Assembly: GCA_963821705.1 (NCBI GenBank)
Contig: CAWGEV010000007.1
Location: 1 to 64,000 of the forward strand
Direction of reading: 5' to 3'
Source of the DNA: DASUPK01 sp963821705
Lineage (GTDB): Bacteria > Actinomycetota > Thermoleophilia > Solirubrobacterales > 70-9
DNA: 64,000 nt
Under the pieces are notes generated by a model, which did not search any database, had not been told where the DNA came from, and saw nothing but the letters and a program-made list of their open reading frames with translations. Positions 6,704 through 15,891 of the stretch are shown piece after piece (positions within the stretch are counted from its first letter, which is position 1; every line of letters begins with the position of its first letter). A program made the position numbers and the translations under genes.

Positions 6704-8467
6704 CTAGCTGAGCACGCCCGCGTGCGCGATCCGTTCGGTCAGGGCCGCGCGCTCCTGCGAGAGACGGGTGCTGACCTCGTAGTCCCCCGCCCCCTGCGCG
6801 GCCGAGATCCCGTCCTCCAGCCGCTGCAGCTCCAGCAGGTCGAAGTTGAGCTCCATCGCCCCCTCCGACGCGGGCTCGCTCTCCGCCCTCATCACCAGCT
6901 CCGTGACCAGCGAGGTCAACTGCGCGTCCTCCCGCGGCAGTCCCGCCAGCGGATCCTCCAGGTGACCCCGCAGCCAGGCGAGCGCCGGCTTCCCGCTCGT
7001 CGAGAGATGCTCGTCCGTCAGCTGATCGACGAACCTCCGCCCCGCCCCCGGGTCCGCGATGCACATTGCCAGCAGCGCCCGCTCCCGCGTCTCCCGCGGG
7101 GTCAGCGAAACCGCCACCGGCTTCGGCGCCCTCGTTTCGCCGCTGCTCTGAGGCTCCGACCCGGGCTCCGGCGCCGAGCGAACCCGCGCCAGCACCAGGC
7201 TCGGATCGGTATCGAGCCGGTCGGCCACCTTCCTCACCAGCTCGTCGAACCCCAGCGCCGTCTCCCCCATCACCTTCAGCACCGGCGCGACTTCCCCCAG
7301 CACCCTCTCCCGCCCCGCCAGCGACCCCAGCTCCCCCCGCCCCAGCGCGATGTCGACCCTGAAGCTCGGCAGATCCACCGCCGCCTCGACCAGCTCCATG
7401 AACCGCTCGGCCGACCCCTCCTGCAGCATGTCGGCCGGGTCCTCCCCCTCCGGCATCGCGGCGACCCGCAGCTCCAGGCTCTTCCCCCCGGCCACCTTCT
7501 GCGCCCTGATCATCGCGTCCGCCCCGGCCCGGTCCGCATCCAGCGCCAGCACCACCGCGTCGGTCAATCCGGCCAGCATCGACACCTGCTCGGGCGTGAT
7601 CGCGGTCCCCATGATCGCCACCGTCTCCTCGACCCCCACCTGGTGCAGCGCCAGCACGTCGGTATAGCCCTCCACGACGATCGCCCGCCGCGCCTTGGCG
7701 ATCGGCCCCCGCGCCCGGTCGATCCCGTAGAGCGTGTGGCTCTTCCGATAGAGCTCGCCCTCGGGCGAGTTCAGGTACTTCGGCTTCGAGTCCGCCATCA
7801 GCGCCCGCGCCCCGAAGCCGAGCACGCGGCCCCTCTGGTCCCGGATCGGGAACGTGACCCGGTTCCGGAACCGGTCGTAGTGACCGCCCTGCCGCCCCTT
7901 CTGGATCAGCCCCGCGGCCAGCAGCTCATCCAGCCGAACGCCGGCCCGCTGGCTGCCGGTCAGCACCTGGTCCCACGCGCTCGGCGCCATCCCGACGCCG
8001 AACCGCCTCAGCACGTCCTCGCTCAGGCCCCGCCCCTCGAGATACTTCCGCGCCCTCTCCGCCTTCGGCGCCTCCCACAGATACCGCTCGTAGAACTTCG
8101 CGGTCCGCTCGAGCAGCTCCCACAGCCGCGCCTTCCGCCGCCGCCGCTCCTCCGCCTGCGGATCCTCGTTCTCCCTCTGCACCTCCACCCCGTACCGCTC
8201 CGCCAGCGACTCGACCGCCTCGGGGAACGTCAGCCCCTCCTTCTCCTCCACGAACCGGAACACGTCCCCGCTCGCCTCGCAGCCGAAGCAGTAATACAGC
8301 TTGTCCCTGGGGTTGACCTTGAACGACGGCGTCCGCTCCTCGTGGAACGGGCAGTTGCCCCAGAAGTCCTGGCCCCGCTGCTGCAGGTCGGTGTACGCCG
8401 AGACGATCTCGACGATGTCCGCGGCCTCCTTGACGCGGTCCTTGCTCTCGGCGGTGAACTTCGCCAT
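6704..8467 (-). CDS. dnaG: DNA primase
   Basis: About 587 residues, normal for bacterial DnaG, which makes RNA primers at the replication fork. The N-terminal CHC2 zinc site is Cys39-His42-Cys60-Cys63 (NCPFHEERTPSF...YYCFGC). The RNA polymerase core and TOPRIM region include GIDRARGPIAKARRAIVVEGYTD and VLALDADRAG, and a helical C-terminal DnaB-interaction region follows. The start is ATG at 8467, just downstream of the dgt stop, so dgt-dnaG form an operon as in many Actinobacteria. No rpoD follows; the next gene is the HNH nuclease. Confidence 0.97.
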   Translation of the reverse strand: MAKFTAESKDRVKEAADIVEIVSAYTDLQQRGQDFWGNCPFHEERTPSFKVNPRDKLYYCFGCEASGDVFRFVEEKEGLTFPEAVESLAERYGVEVQRENEDPQAEERRRRKARLWELLERTAKFYERYLWEAPKAERARKYLEGRGLSEDVLRRFGVGMAPSAWDQVLTGSQRAGVRLDELLAAGLIQKGRQGGHYDRFRNRVTFPIRDQRGRVLGFGARALMADSKPKYLNSPEGELYRKSHTLYGIDRARGPIAKARRAIVVEGYTDVLALHQVGVEETVAIMGTAITPEQVSMLAGLTDAVVLALDADRAGADAMIRAQKVAGGKSLELRVAAMPEGEDPADMLQEGSAERFMELVEAAVDLPSFRVDIALGRGELGSLAGRERVLGEVAPVLKVMGETALGFDELVRKVADRLDTDPSLVLARVRSAPEPGSEPQSSGETRAPKPVAVSLTPRETRERALLAMCIADPGAGRRFVDQLTDEHLSTSGKPALAWLRGHLEDPLAGLPREDAQLTSLVTELVMRAESEPASEGAMELNFDLLELQRLEDGISAAQGAGDYEVSTRLSQERAALTERIAHAGVLS

Positions 8468-8476
8468 CAACCCAAT

Positions 8477-9476
8477 CTATTTGGCCGCGGCCAGCCGCTC
8501 GTACGTCGAGAGGCAGAAACGGTCGGTCATTCCGGCGAGATAGTCGGTCACCCTCTGCACCGGCCCGGCCTCGGGATCGGTGGCCGGCACCTCGTCCAGA
8601 TGCGCCAGGTAGTGGTCGAACAGCGTCCGCAGCGCGACCCGGGCCTGATCCTGCTCGGCCCTCGCCTCCTGGCCCAGGTAGACGCGGTCGAACATGAACT
8701 TCCGCAGCCGCAGCATCGCCCCTCCGACCTCCTCGCTCTGCGCGATGTCCCCCTCGGCCCGCGACCGCTCGACCATGTCCTGCACCAGCCGGTCGATCCG
8801 CAGCGCCCCGGTCTCCCCCAGCAGCTCGATCTGATCGGCGGGCAGGTCGCCCTCCGAGATGATCCCCGCGCGCAGCGCATCGTCGATGTCGTGATTGATG
8901 TACGCGACCCGGTCCACGATCCGCACCACCCGTCCCTCCAGCGTGACCGGCTTGTCGGGGCCGGTGTGGTTGAGGATCCCGTCGCGGACCGGCTCGGTCA
9001 GGTTGAGCCCGCGGCCGTCCCCTGCCAGCGTGTCCACCACCCGCAGCGAGTGCTCGTTGTGCCGGAACCGCATCCCGTGCTCCCGGAGCGCCTCGTCGAG
9101 CGACCTCCTCCCCGATGTGCCCGAACGGCGGATGCCCCAGGTCGTGTCCCAGCCCGATCGCCTCGGTCAGATCCTCGTTCAGTCCGAGCGCCCTGCCCAC
9201 GGTCCGCGAGATGAAGCACGCCTCCAGCGTGTGGGTCAGCCGGGTCCGGTAGTGATCGCCCTCCGGGGCCACGAACACCTGCGTCTTGTGCTTGAGACGC
9301 CGGAACGCCTTCGAGTGCACGATCCGGTCGCGGTCGCGCTGGAACGGCGTCCGCACCGGGCTGTCCTCCTCCGGCTCGCGCCGGCGCGCCGGATACGACG
9401 GCGTCGCCCGGTCCCAGAGATACTCGGCCTCCCAGGAGCGGACCCGCGCCTCGAAGGTCTCGGTGTTCGTGGTCAC
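8477..9476 (-). pseudogene. dgt: dGTPase (deoxyguanosinetriphosphate triphosphohydrolase-like), frameshifted
   Basis: HD-domain dNTP triphosphohydrolase. The first part from the GTG at 9476 reads VHSKAFRRLKHKTQVFVAPEGDHYRTRLTHTLE...GLGHDLGHPPFGHIGEE, with the HD metal site (H-TLE, HDLGHPPFGH). The remainder (MRFRHNEHSLRVVD...ILNHTG...YINHDIDDA) is in another frame. The frames meet at about 9095-9115, where one extra base (or two missing) breaks continuity in the GEE-x-x-LDEALREHGMRF region. All catalytic segments are present across the two frames, so this is either a recent frameshift or a sequencing/assembly error. It is cotranscribed with dnaG. Confidence 0.85.
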
Positions 9477-9537
9477 GCTCCGATGTTCGCATTCGGCGCG
9501 GCACCATCGCGGTGACGCGGTCCGAACTGATTCGAAA

Positions 9538-9543
9538 TAGGCT
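9538..9543 (+). promoter_or_regulatory. TAGGCT -10 box, leaderless start
   Basis: TAGGCT ends 7 nt before the GTG at 9551 and decides that start over the GTG at 9512. Confidence 0.5.
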
Positions 9544-9550
9544 GCGCTTC

Positions 9551-10321
9551 GTGGCAGAGACGGCACTGATCACCGGCGCCTCCGCCGGCATCGGCGAGCA
9601 GTTCGCCCGCCAGCTCGCGGCCCGCGGCTACGACCTGATCCTCGTCGCGCGCCGCAAGGACCGGCTCGAACAGCTCGCCGGGCAGCTGCCCGGGACGACC
9701 CACGTGATCGATCTCGATCTCGGCTCCGACGCGGCCAAGCTCCCGGACAAGGTGGCGAAGCTGGACGTCGAAGTCGACCTCCTCGTCAACAACGCCGGCT
9801 TCGGCCTCCGCGGTCGCTTCGCGGAGCTCTCTCCGGAGCGGCAGGCCGAGATGGTCCGCGTCAACTGCGAGGCGGTCGTCGTCCTCACGGCCGCGTTCCT
9901 CCCGGGCATGATCGAGCGCCGCCGCGGCGGAGTGATCACCGTCGCCTCCACCGCCGGCGCCCAGCCGCTCCCCTACGAGGCGACGTACGGCGCCACGAAG
10001 GCGTTCGCGACCAATCTCACGGAGGCCCTCCACGCCGAGCTGAGAGGCAGCGGAGTGAAGGCGCTGGCGGTCAACCCCGGCCCCGTTCCCACCGAGTGGC
10101 AGCAGGTCGCCGGGTACGAGGAGGCCGGCGGCGAGATGATGCCGGGCGCGATCGAGGCCGAGCAGGTGGTCCGCGAGGCTCTCCAGGCCTACGACCGCGG
10201 CAGCCGCGCGATCGTCCCCGGCCGCTTCTTCCGCAACTTCATGCGCGTCAACGGCACCACCCCGCGCGGGATCCGCGTCCGCGTCGCCGAGCGCATGTAC
10301 CGGCCCAAGCAGCACCGCTAG
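9551..10321 (+). CDS. Short-chain dehydrogenase/reductase, DltE-like
   Basis: A 256-residue SDR. TGASAGIG near residues 8-15 binds the dinucleotide, followed by VNNAG, a Ser in VASTAG and YGATK, completing the classical catalytic set. The C-terminal tail is basic and extended (RGIRVRVAERMYRPKQHR), as in SDRs of the DltE/YqjQ group. The GTG start sits 7 nt after TAGGCT. It diverges from dgt with about 75 nt between starts. The substrate is unknown, and it is not closely similar to the SDR at 2.2 kb. Confidence 0.85.
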   Translation: MAETALITGASAGIGEQFARQLAARGYDLILVARRKDRLEQLAGQLPGTTHVIDLDLGSDAAKLPDKVAKLDVEVDLLVNNAGFGLRGRFAELSPERQAEMVRVNCEAVVVLTAAFLPGMIERRRGGVITVASTAGAQPLPYEATYGATKAFATNLTEALHAELRGSGVKALAVNPGPVPTEWQQVAGYEEAGGEMMPGAIEAEQVVREALQAYDRGSRAIVPGRFFRNFMRVNGTTPRGIRVRVAERMYRPKQHR

Positions 10322-10606
10322 CTGGGTCTGCGCCCTCCCAAACGTCGAGCAAGCCCGGTCACGAATCTGCGCAAAGCGCGGAAGAAGCGCGTGAAATCGA
10401 CGGGCTGCATCAGACCCTTCATGCTGTGCTGGTCTCCAGAATCAAGGTCACGCCGGGAGTCCTACCCCTTCTTGCCGAGAAGCTCCATAGGCCTCTATGA
10501 CGCTAACCCGGCGAATCCCCATCCGGATCGGGGTTGCCGACCCATTCCGCATCGGGGAAGACCACCGAGTGGCGAGAGCGCCTCCGCGCGAGGAAGGGAG
10601 TGGCCG
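10322..10606. other. Gene-free stretch between SDR and recO stops
   Basis: About 285 bases between two convergent genes. A short hairpin, CCCCATCCGGATCGGGG, lies near 10518-10534 and may end transcription from one or both sides. No convincing gene or RNA was found; open frames crossing it lack the usual third-position G/C bias. Confidence 0.4.
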
Positions 10607-11326
10607 CTAGGCGGCTGCGCGCAGGTGCACGTGCGCGTGGTGCTCGAGCGTCTCGGTGATCGCCCGGTCCGCCTGCGCCGCGACGCCCCGCTCCGCCGGC
10701 GGAGCCTCGGAGAGCGGGCGGGCCAGCGCGTCGACCATGAACCGGTGCGCCTCCTCGCTCAGCGGGAAGCCGCCCCCCTCGCAGCTCGCGCAGACCACGC
10801 CGCCGGCCGAGCCGGAGAAGGCCGCCAGGTGATCGGCCTCGCCGCAGCTGGCGCAGCTCGCCAACTCGGGTGAGAACCCGGCCGCCAGCGCCAGCTTGAG
10901 CCGGAAGGCGAGGGCGGATCCGGGCGCGCTCGCCGTCACCGGATCGGCATCGAGCAGCCCCAGGTAGTTGCAGAGCAGGTTGTAGGCCGCCTGGTTCGGC
11001 TCGCCGGAGTCGAGCAGCCGGAGGACCGCGTCGCAGGCGCGGCCGGCGGCCCCCAGCGCCGGCCCGTTCGAGCGCAGCGTCCCATGGCCATCGACCGTCG
11101 ACGCGCCGGTCACCGTGAACAGGTCCCCCCGCCCCTCATATAGGACGAGGTCGAGCCTGAAGAACGGCTCCAGCCGCCCGCCGAACCGGGACTTCGGCCG
11201 CCGCGATCCTTTGGCGATCGCCCCGATCCTCCCCCGCGTGGCGGAGTACAGATGCACGACGCGGTCGGCCTCGCCGTAGCGGATGCTCCGCAGCACGACG
11301 GCCTCCGTCTTGAAGCTTCCGGGCAT
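10607..11326 (-). CDS. recO: DNA repair protein RecO
   Basis: 239 residues, typical for RecO, which loads RecA onto SSB-coated single-stranded DNA in the RecFOR pathway. The N-terminal OB fold starts MPGSFKTEAVVLRSIRYGEADRVVHLYS. The C-terminal domain has a zinc-finger-like set, CASCGEADHLAAF...GVVCASC, found in many RecO proteins. It starts with ATG and is followed by no same-strand gene for about 280 nt. The upstream P1 peptidase gene is 44 nt away and may be cotranscribed. Confidence 0.93.
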   Translation of the reverse strand: MPGSFKTEAVVLRSIRYGEADRVVHLYSATRGRIGAIAKGSRRPKSRFGGRLEPFFRLDLVLYEGRGDLFTVTGASTVDGHGTLRSNGPALGAAGRACDAVLRLLDSGEPNQAAYNLLCNYLGLLDADPVTASAPGSALAFRLKLALAAGFSPELASCASCGEADHLAAFSGSAGGVVCASCEGGGFPLSEEAHRFMVDALARPLSEAPPAERGVAAQADRAITETLEHHAHVHLRAAA

Positions 11327-11370
11327 GGCCCACTGACGTTGCCGCAGGGCCCGGACAGACCCGCCTCGCT

Positions 11371-12306
11371 TCAGGGCGCGGCCTGGCGAACCGCGTCGCG
11401 GATCGCCGCGGCCGTGACCGTCGCCGCCGCCACACCGACCTGCATCCCGCCGTACTCGCGAAGCTCGCCCGTTCCGAACGCGAGGACAAAGGCGACGTCC
11501 CCGTCCACCGGGGTGAAGGTCGGGTCCACGGCGCGCGCGATCCCGCCGGTCGCCGCCCGCGCAACCATCCCGCAGTCGCGCTTCGAGAGAGAGGCATCCG
11601 TGCAGATGCAGACGAGCGTCGTGTTCCCCTCGGGCGCCTTGAAGTCCGGGGCTCGCTCCATCTCCACCAGGGCGTCGGCGCCACGGACCATCTCGCCGTC
11701 GTCACCCCTCGGGCCGGCGAGCACCGAGCCATCCTCCGCTACAACGTCGCCGGCAGCGTTGACCGCAGCAACAGCCGCCACCGTCTCCCCGGCACCCGTC
11801 CTCACGGCCGCGTAGCCCACGCCGCCGGGCGATCCGCGCTCGCGCCCCAGCACCTTGGCGACCGTCGCGCCGCACCCAACCCCGACGGCACCTCGCTCCG
11901 GCACGCCGCCGGCCGCGTCCTCGCACGCCGCGTATCCCTGATCCGGCCCCGGACGCGCCTTCGGATCGCCGCTGGCCAGGTCGTAGATCACCGCGGTCGG
12001 GACCAGCGGCACCCGGCCCGCTGGGGTCCAGTACCCCATCTCGTGCTCCTCGAGCCAGCGGACCACGCCATCGGCCGCGGCCAGGCCGAAGGCGCTGCCC
12101 CCCGTGAGCAGGATCGCGCTCGCCTCCTCCGAGCGGGAGAGCGGATTGAGAGTGTCGGTCTCGCGCGTGCCCGGGCCGCCGCCGTGAATGCAGACCCCAC
12201 CCCGGGTCCCGGGCGGTGGAACCACCACCGTGCAGCCGGTCAAACCGACCGGATCCGACCAGTGCCCCACCGAGAACCCCTCCGGCAGCGCGACCGGCTC
12301 GCTCAC
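11371..12306 (-). CDS. P1-family (DmpA/NylC-type) self-processing peptidase
   Basis: 311 residues. Family P1/S58 members are N-terminal nucleophile aminopeptidases or amide hydrolases that cleave themselves into two subunits. Visible hallmarks are GGSAFGLAAADGVVRWLEE, the GAVGVGCGATVAK strand and GNTTLVCICTDA near residue 240. In the last, cleavage between Asn and Thr would expose the catalytic threonine. Its GTG start overlaps the mutM stop (GTGA), so the two genes are translationally coupled. The physiological substrate is unknown. Confidence 0.85.
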   Translation of the reverse strand: MSEPVALPEGFSVGHWSDPVGLTGCTVVVPPPGTRGGVCIHGGGPGTRETDTLNPLSRSEEASAILLTGGSAFGLAAADGVVRWLEEHEMGYWTPAGRVPLVPTAVIYDLASGDPKARPGPDQGYAACEDAAGGVPERGAVGVGCGATVAKVLGRERGSPGGVGYAAVRTGAGETVAAVAAVNAAGDVVAEDGSVLAGPRGDDGEMVRGADALVEMERAPDFKAPEGNTTLVCICTDASLSKRDCGMVARAATGGIARAVDPTFTPVDGDVAFVLAFGTGELREYGGMQVGVAAATVTAAAIRDAVRQAAP

Positions 12307-13253
12307 CGCGTCCCAGCCTTCCGCGTCGCTCGCTTCGCCCGCCGTCGCGGCCGGCGACGCAGCCGCTCCTGGCAGTTGGGGCAGAAGTACGTGGAGCGGC
12401 CGGTGACCACGATCCGCTGGATCACGCCGCCGTCGTCCCGCAGGCAGCCCTCCCCCTCGCGGGTGTGCACCAGGAACTCATCCTGCATCGAACCCCGCTC
12501 GCCGCGGGCGTCGAGGTAGTCGTCGAGGCTGGCGCCGCCGTTCTCGAGCCCCGCCTCGAGCGCGCCGACGATCCCCTCGACCAGCCGCTCGGCGTGCTCG
12601 AGCTTCATGGACCCCGCCGGCGAGAGCGGGTGGAGCCGCGCCCGCCAGAGCGCCTCGTCCGCGTAGATGTTCCCGATCCCCGCCACCCGGGACTGCGTGA
12701 GCAGGAACGACTTGAGCGGCGCCTTCCGGTCCTTCGCCAGCTCGAGCAGCCGCTCGGGCGTGAGCTCACCGGAGAGCGGCTCCACGCCGAGCCGCGAGGA
12801 GAAGAACTCGTCGAGCTGATCCCCGGCGTCCAGAACCACCGCCTGCCCGAAGCGCCGCACGTCGGTGAACACCAGCGCCCGCCCATCGTCGAGCTCGAAC
12901 CGAGCCCTGACGTGGCTCGGCTCGGGAGCTGGCTCGTAGAGCCGCGCGCCCCCCAGGCGGTCGTTCTTCATCAGATCGGCCGTCTCCCCGTGATCCGAGT
13001 CGCGAAGCAGCAAGTTCCCGGTCATCCGGAGGTGCATCGCGAGGGTCCGGCCACCATCCAGTCCGATCAGCAGGTATTTGCCCCGGCGCGCCACCGTGGT
13101 GACGACGCGACCCGCGACCGCCCTCTCGACCGACTCGGGAGGCTCAGGGCGCGTCAGCCGCCCGTCGAGGACCTCCGCCGAGACGATCCGCTTTCCGACC
13201 AGCTCCGGCTCGAGCTGGCGACGGACCGTCTCCACCTCGGGCAACTCGGGCAT
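12303..13253 (-). CDS. mutM: Formamidopyrimidine-DNA glycosylase (MutM/Fpg)
   Basis: 316 residues, somewhat longer than the usual 270-290. The protein begins MPELPEVETVRRQLE, where Pro2 is the Schiff-base nucleophile and Glu3 the catalytic acid after Met removal. The H2TH region (QSRVAGIGNIYADEALWRARLHP) recognises damaged DNA. The C-terminal zinc finger is YFCPNCQERL preceded by an earlier region that should supply the first metal ligands. It excises 8-oxoguanine and FapyG. A TAGCCT box lies 6 nt before the ATG. The C-terminal extension is Arg/Lys-rich. Confidence 0.93.
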   Translation of the reverse strand: MPELPEVETVRRQLEPELVGKRIVSAEVLDGRLTRPEPPESVERAVAGRVVTTVARRGKYLLIGLDGGRTLAMHLRMTGNLLLRDSDHGETADLMKNDRLGGARLYEPAPEPSHVRARFELDDGRALVFTDVRRFGQAVVLDAGDQLDEFFSSRLGVEPLSGELTPERLLELAKDRKAPLKSFLLTQSRVAGIGNIYADEALWRARLHPLSPAGSMKLEHAERLVEGIVGALEAGLENGGASLDDYLDARGERGSMQDEFLVHTREGEGCLRDDGGVIQRIVVTGRSTYFCPNCQERLRRRPRRRAKRATRKAGTR

Positions 13254-13259
13254 ACACGC

Positions 13260-13265
13260 AGGCTA
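13260..13265 (-). promoter_or_regulatory. TAGCCT -10 box, leaderless mutM
   Basis: Reverse-strand TAGCCT ends 6 nt before the mutM ATG at 13253, in the 9-nt gap after the xerD stop. Confidence 0.5.
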
Positions 13266-14249
13266 GTGAGGCAGATGGGCCCTCGGGTGCGCCTTGAAGT
13301 ACGCCTCCTTGAGCTCCTCGCCGGAGAGGTGCGTGTAGAGCTGGGTGGTCGAGAGATCCGCGTGACCGAGCATCTCCTGGACCGAGCGCAGGTCGCAGCC
13401 GCCGGAGAGCAGGTGCGTGGCGAACGAGTGCCGCAGCGTGTGTGGGCTCATCCGGTTCCCCAGGCCGGCGGCCTCGGCATGGCGCAGGACGATCTTGTAG
13501 AGACCCTGCCGGGTCAGCGGCCCGCCGCGGAAGTTCAGGAAGAGCTTGCGCTCGTCGGGCGAGCGGACCAGCTGCGGCCGCCCCGATCGCAGGTAGACCC
13601 GGACGGCGGCGATCGCCTTGCCGCCCACCGGCACGAGTCGCTCCTTCGAGCCCTTGCCGCGGGCCCGGACGATCCCGTGATCGAGGTCGACGTCCGAGAT
13701 CTCCAGCGTGATCGTCTCCGAGGCCCGCAGTCCCGACGCGTACATCAGCTCGAGGAGCGCCCGGTCGCGGAGGGTCACCTGATCATCGCCGCGCGGCTGC
13801 GCCAGCAGACGCTGGACCTCGGAGTAGCTCAAGACCTCGGGAAGCTTCCTGCCGCGCCGCGGGGTCTCCAGTCGCGCCGCGGGATCGTCATCGACGGCCT
13901 CCTCGCGGCGCAGGTGCCGATAGAAGGAGCGCAGGCAGGCCGCTTTGCGGTTGACGGTGGCCGTCGAGCACGGGGCGCGGCCGCTGCCGTCGCCCTGGGC
14001 CAGGTCGGCGAGGAAGTCCGATAGGTCGCTCGGCTCCGCGTCCGTCGCATCCCGGTCGCGCTCGGCCAGGAAGCGGCCGAACTGGAGCAGATCCGTGCGG
14101 TAGGCCGCGAGCGTGTTCCGCGAGAGGCCGCGCTCGAATTCGAGATGCGCGAGGAAGTCGAGGACCAACGCCTCGTAGCGCTCGGAGGGCCCTCCGCCGC
14201 GAGCGGCCCGGTCCGGGCCGCCCTGGCGTACGGGCACAGCTGTCGCCAT
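13263..14249 (-). CDS. xerD: Tyrosine recombinase XerD/XerC type
   Basis: 328 residues. The N-terminal SAM-like core-binding domain (FLAHLEFERGLSRNTLAAYRTDLLQF) is followed by the catalytic domain with ASGLRASE (first Arg), HTLRHSFATHLL (His and second Arg), LGHADLSTTQLYTH (His and the Tyr nucleophile). Length and context beside housekeeping genes indicate the chromosome-dimer resolution enzyme acting at dif rather than a phage integrase. The start is uncertain: the first 18 residues are Arg/Gly-rich and a later start is possible. Confidence 0.92.
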   Translation of the reverse strand: MATAVPVRQGGPDRAARGGGPSERYEALVLDFLAHLEFERGLSRNTLAAYRTDLLQFGRFLAERDRDATDAEPSDLSDFLADLAQGDGSGRAPCSTATVNRKAACLRSFYRHLRREEAVDDDPAARLETPRRGRKLPEVLSYSEVQRLLAQPRGDDQVTLRDRALLELMYASGLRASETITLEISDVDLDHGIVRARGKGSKERLVPVGGKAIAAVRVYLRSGRPQLVRSPDERKLFLNFRGGPLTRQGLYKIVLRHAEAAGLGNRMSPHTLRHSFATHLLSGGCDLRSVQEMLGHADLSTTQLYTHLSGEELKEAYFKAHPRAHLPH

Positions 14250-14284
14250 ACGCAGTACTTCACCGCGCAGCCGCGTCTCCCTGC

Positions 14285-14815
14285 CTAGACCAGCTCCTTC
14301 AGCATCAGCAGGCCGATCACGGACTTCGCGTCCTCGCAGCGCGCGATCGCGCCGTCGAGCTCTTCCAGCGGCACCTCGACCACCTCGATCCGCTCCCCGG
14401 GCGTGGGCTTGCTCGGCACGTCGTAGAGCTCGGTGGCGAGATAGAGCCAGACGCGCTCATTGGAGAATCCGGGGCTCGTGTAGAACCGCTTGAGCTCGCG
14501 CCAGTCCCCGGCCGACTTGCCGATCTCCTCGCCCAGCTCCCGCTGCGCGCACTCGAGCGGCGTCTCCCCCTCGACGTCGAGCTTGCCCGCGGGCAGCTCG
14601 AGCAGGGCCGGTTCCTCGACCGCCTCCCGCGGCTGCTCGACCATGTACAGGACCCGGCCGTCGTGCGGGATCACGCAGACCGCGCCCGGATGGACCACCA
14701 CCTGCCGGATCGCCCGGCTCCCGTCCGCGTACTGGAAGGTCTCCATGCGGACCGACGCGATCGGCCCGCGATGTACGAGCTTGCCCCCCACCTTCTTCAG
14801 GCGCTCGTCGCTCAC
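14285..14815 (-). CDS. NUDIX hydrolase, ADP-ribose pyrophosphatase type
   Basis: 176 residues. The Nudix box is in ELPAGKLDVEGETPLECAQRELGEEIG (G-x5-E-x7-REUXEEXGU), with the preceding VEQPREAVEEPALLELPAG typical of ADP-sugar pyrophosphatases that hydrolyse ADP-ribose to AMP and ribose-5-phosphate. The GTG start overlaps the DUF3866 gene stop (GTGA), so the genes are coupled. In many Actinobacteria this pair sits next to xerD, consistent with the order here. Confidence 0.9.
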   Translation of the reverse strand: MSDERLKKVGGKLVHRGPIASVRMETFQYADGSRAIRQVVVHPGAVCVIPHDGRVLYMVEQPREAVEEPALLELPAGKLDVEGETPLECAQRELGEEIGKSAGDWRELKRFYTSPGFSNERVWLYLATELYDVPSKPTPGERIEVVEVPLEELDGAIARCEDAKSVIGLLMLKELV

Positions 14816-15888
14816 GTGACGCTCTCCGCCAGCGCAGAGGCCGCCAGCCCGTCGCCGGCGGCGAGAGCCGCCGCGAAGAACAACCTGTCCTCCGCCGGGC
14901 CGCGACCCATGTGCTCCGAGGAGAGCCCGCTCTGCGCGTATTCCTCGACGGGCGCATCGCGCGGCCACACCTCGTGGCGCTCCCCGCACGCGTGCCGGAG
15001 CTCGTCGGCCGCACCATTCAGGCCGATCCGCGGCCACGGCGACCCGTTCTCCAACGGGGCAGGAACGCGGACGTTCCCGAGCAGCATTCGCAGCACGGTC
15101 GCCGTGTGGTGACTCAGCCCCCGGTGGCGGGCTCGCGGGTCGCCGCTCGACATCCGGGGGGCGATCAGCGTCTCGAGCCCGAGAATCAGCGCGGCGTGCG
15201 CGGTGTCGAGCGCGGCCATCCCACCGTGGCCCAGCTCGGACGCCGAGCCGGCGATTCCCGGCCCGGGTCCGGCGATCACCGCCTGCCAGCCGAGCGAGCC
15301 GGCCGCGGCGCGCAGGGCCCCGATCACAGTGAGCGCCTCGGCGTCTCCGCCGTACGTGGGCCCCGCCGTGACGTGGCCGCAGAGGAGGTCCGTCCTCCGC
15401 AGATCCCCGACGTCCTCCGAGAGCGCGCCGGGCAGCGCGCCGCCAGGCGTCTGGATGTAGCCCACCCGCAGGTCGGGCGCGGCGCGGCGCGCGGCCCAGA
15501 CCGCGGGCGCGAGCTGCCCGTGGAGCGAGAGCACCAGGACGGGGATCCGGCGCCGGGGAGGCTCGGCCTCGTCGCCGGGCGCGCCTTCCGCCTCCTCCCG
15601 GGACTCGACCGGGTCGACCGGATGCTGGAGCGAGCTGTAGTTCAGCTTCATCGCGGTTGCGCTCCCGGCGCCGGGAGCGTTCAAACCCCGGGTCAGGTTG
15701 ACGTGCACGACGTCGAAGCCGCCCGAGCCCAGACCCAGGTCGGCGGCCTCGGTGTTGACGATCACCTCGTCGCCCTCGAGGACGGCGCCGACCAGCGACT
15801 CGTCGGCCCATGCCGCCCGCTCCTCGTCGCCGATCCGGACCCTAAGTGGATCTCCCTGCGTGACGACCCCCCGCCGAAGCTTCAGCAA
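14812..15888 (-). CDS. DUF3866 family protein
   Basis: 358 residues, cytosolic, function unknown. Recognised as the DUF3866 family found almost only in Actinobacteria and some Firmicutes, typically beside the ADP-ribose pyrophosphatase and xerD. The visible core includes HVNLTRGLNAPGAGSATAMKLNYSSLQHPV, LRVGYIQTPGGALPGALS and VIAGPGPGIAGSASELGHGGMAALDTAHAA, suggesting a Rossmann-like fold with Gly-rich loops. It lies 3 nt after the M20 peptidase stop and overlaps the NUDIX start, so the three form an operon. A role in nucleotide metabolism would be a guess. Confidence 0.8.
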   Translation of the reverse strand: MLKLRRGVVTQGDPLRVRIGDEERAAWADESLVGAVLEGDEVIVNTEAADLGLGSGGFDVVHVNLTRGLNAPGAGSATAMKLNYSSLQHPVDPVESREEAEGAPGDEAEPPRRRIPVLVLSLHGQLAPAVWAARRAAPDLRVGYIQTPGGALPGALSEDVGDLRRTDLLCGHVTAGPTYGGDAEALTVIGALRAAAGSLGWQAVIAGPGPGIAGSASELGHGGMAALDTAHAALILGLETLIAPRMSSGDPRARHRGLSHHTATVLRMLLGNVRVPAPLENGSPWPRIGLNGAADELRHACGERHEVWPRDAPVEEYAQSGLSSEHMGRGPAEDRLFFAAALAAGDGLAASALAESVT

Positions 15889-15891
15889 CGC

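Noticed and set aside
6722..9214. 830-codon forward open frame antisense to dnaG and dgt
   Set aside because: It is a shadow of high-GC genes: Arg/Pro/Leu/His-rich, without motifs. The reverse frame has all DnaG and dGTPase signatures.
13263..14249. XerD as integrase of the efp island
   Set aside because: It is 25 kb away, in the normal xerD neighbourhood with NUDIX and DUF3866 genes, and has the housekeeping architecture.
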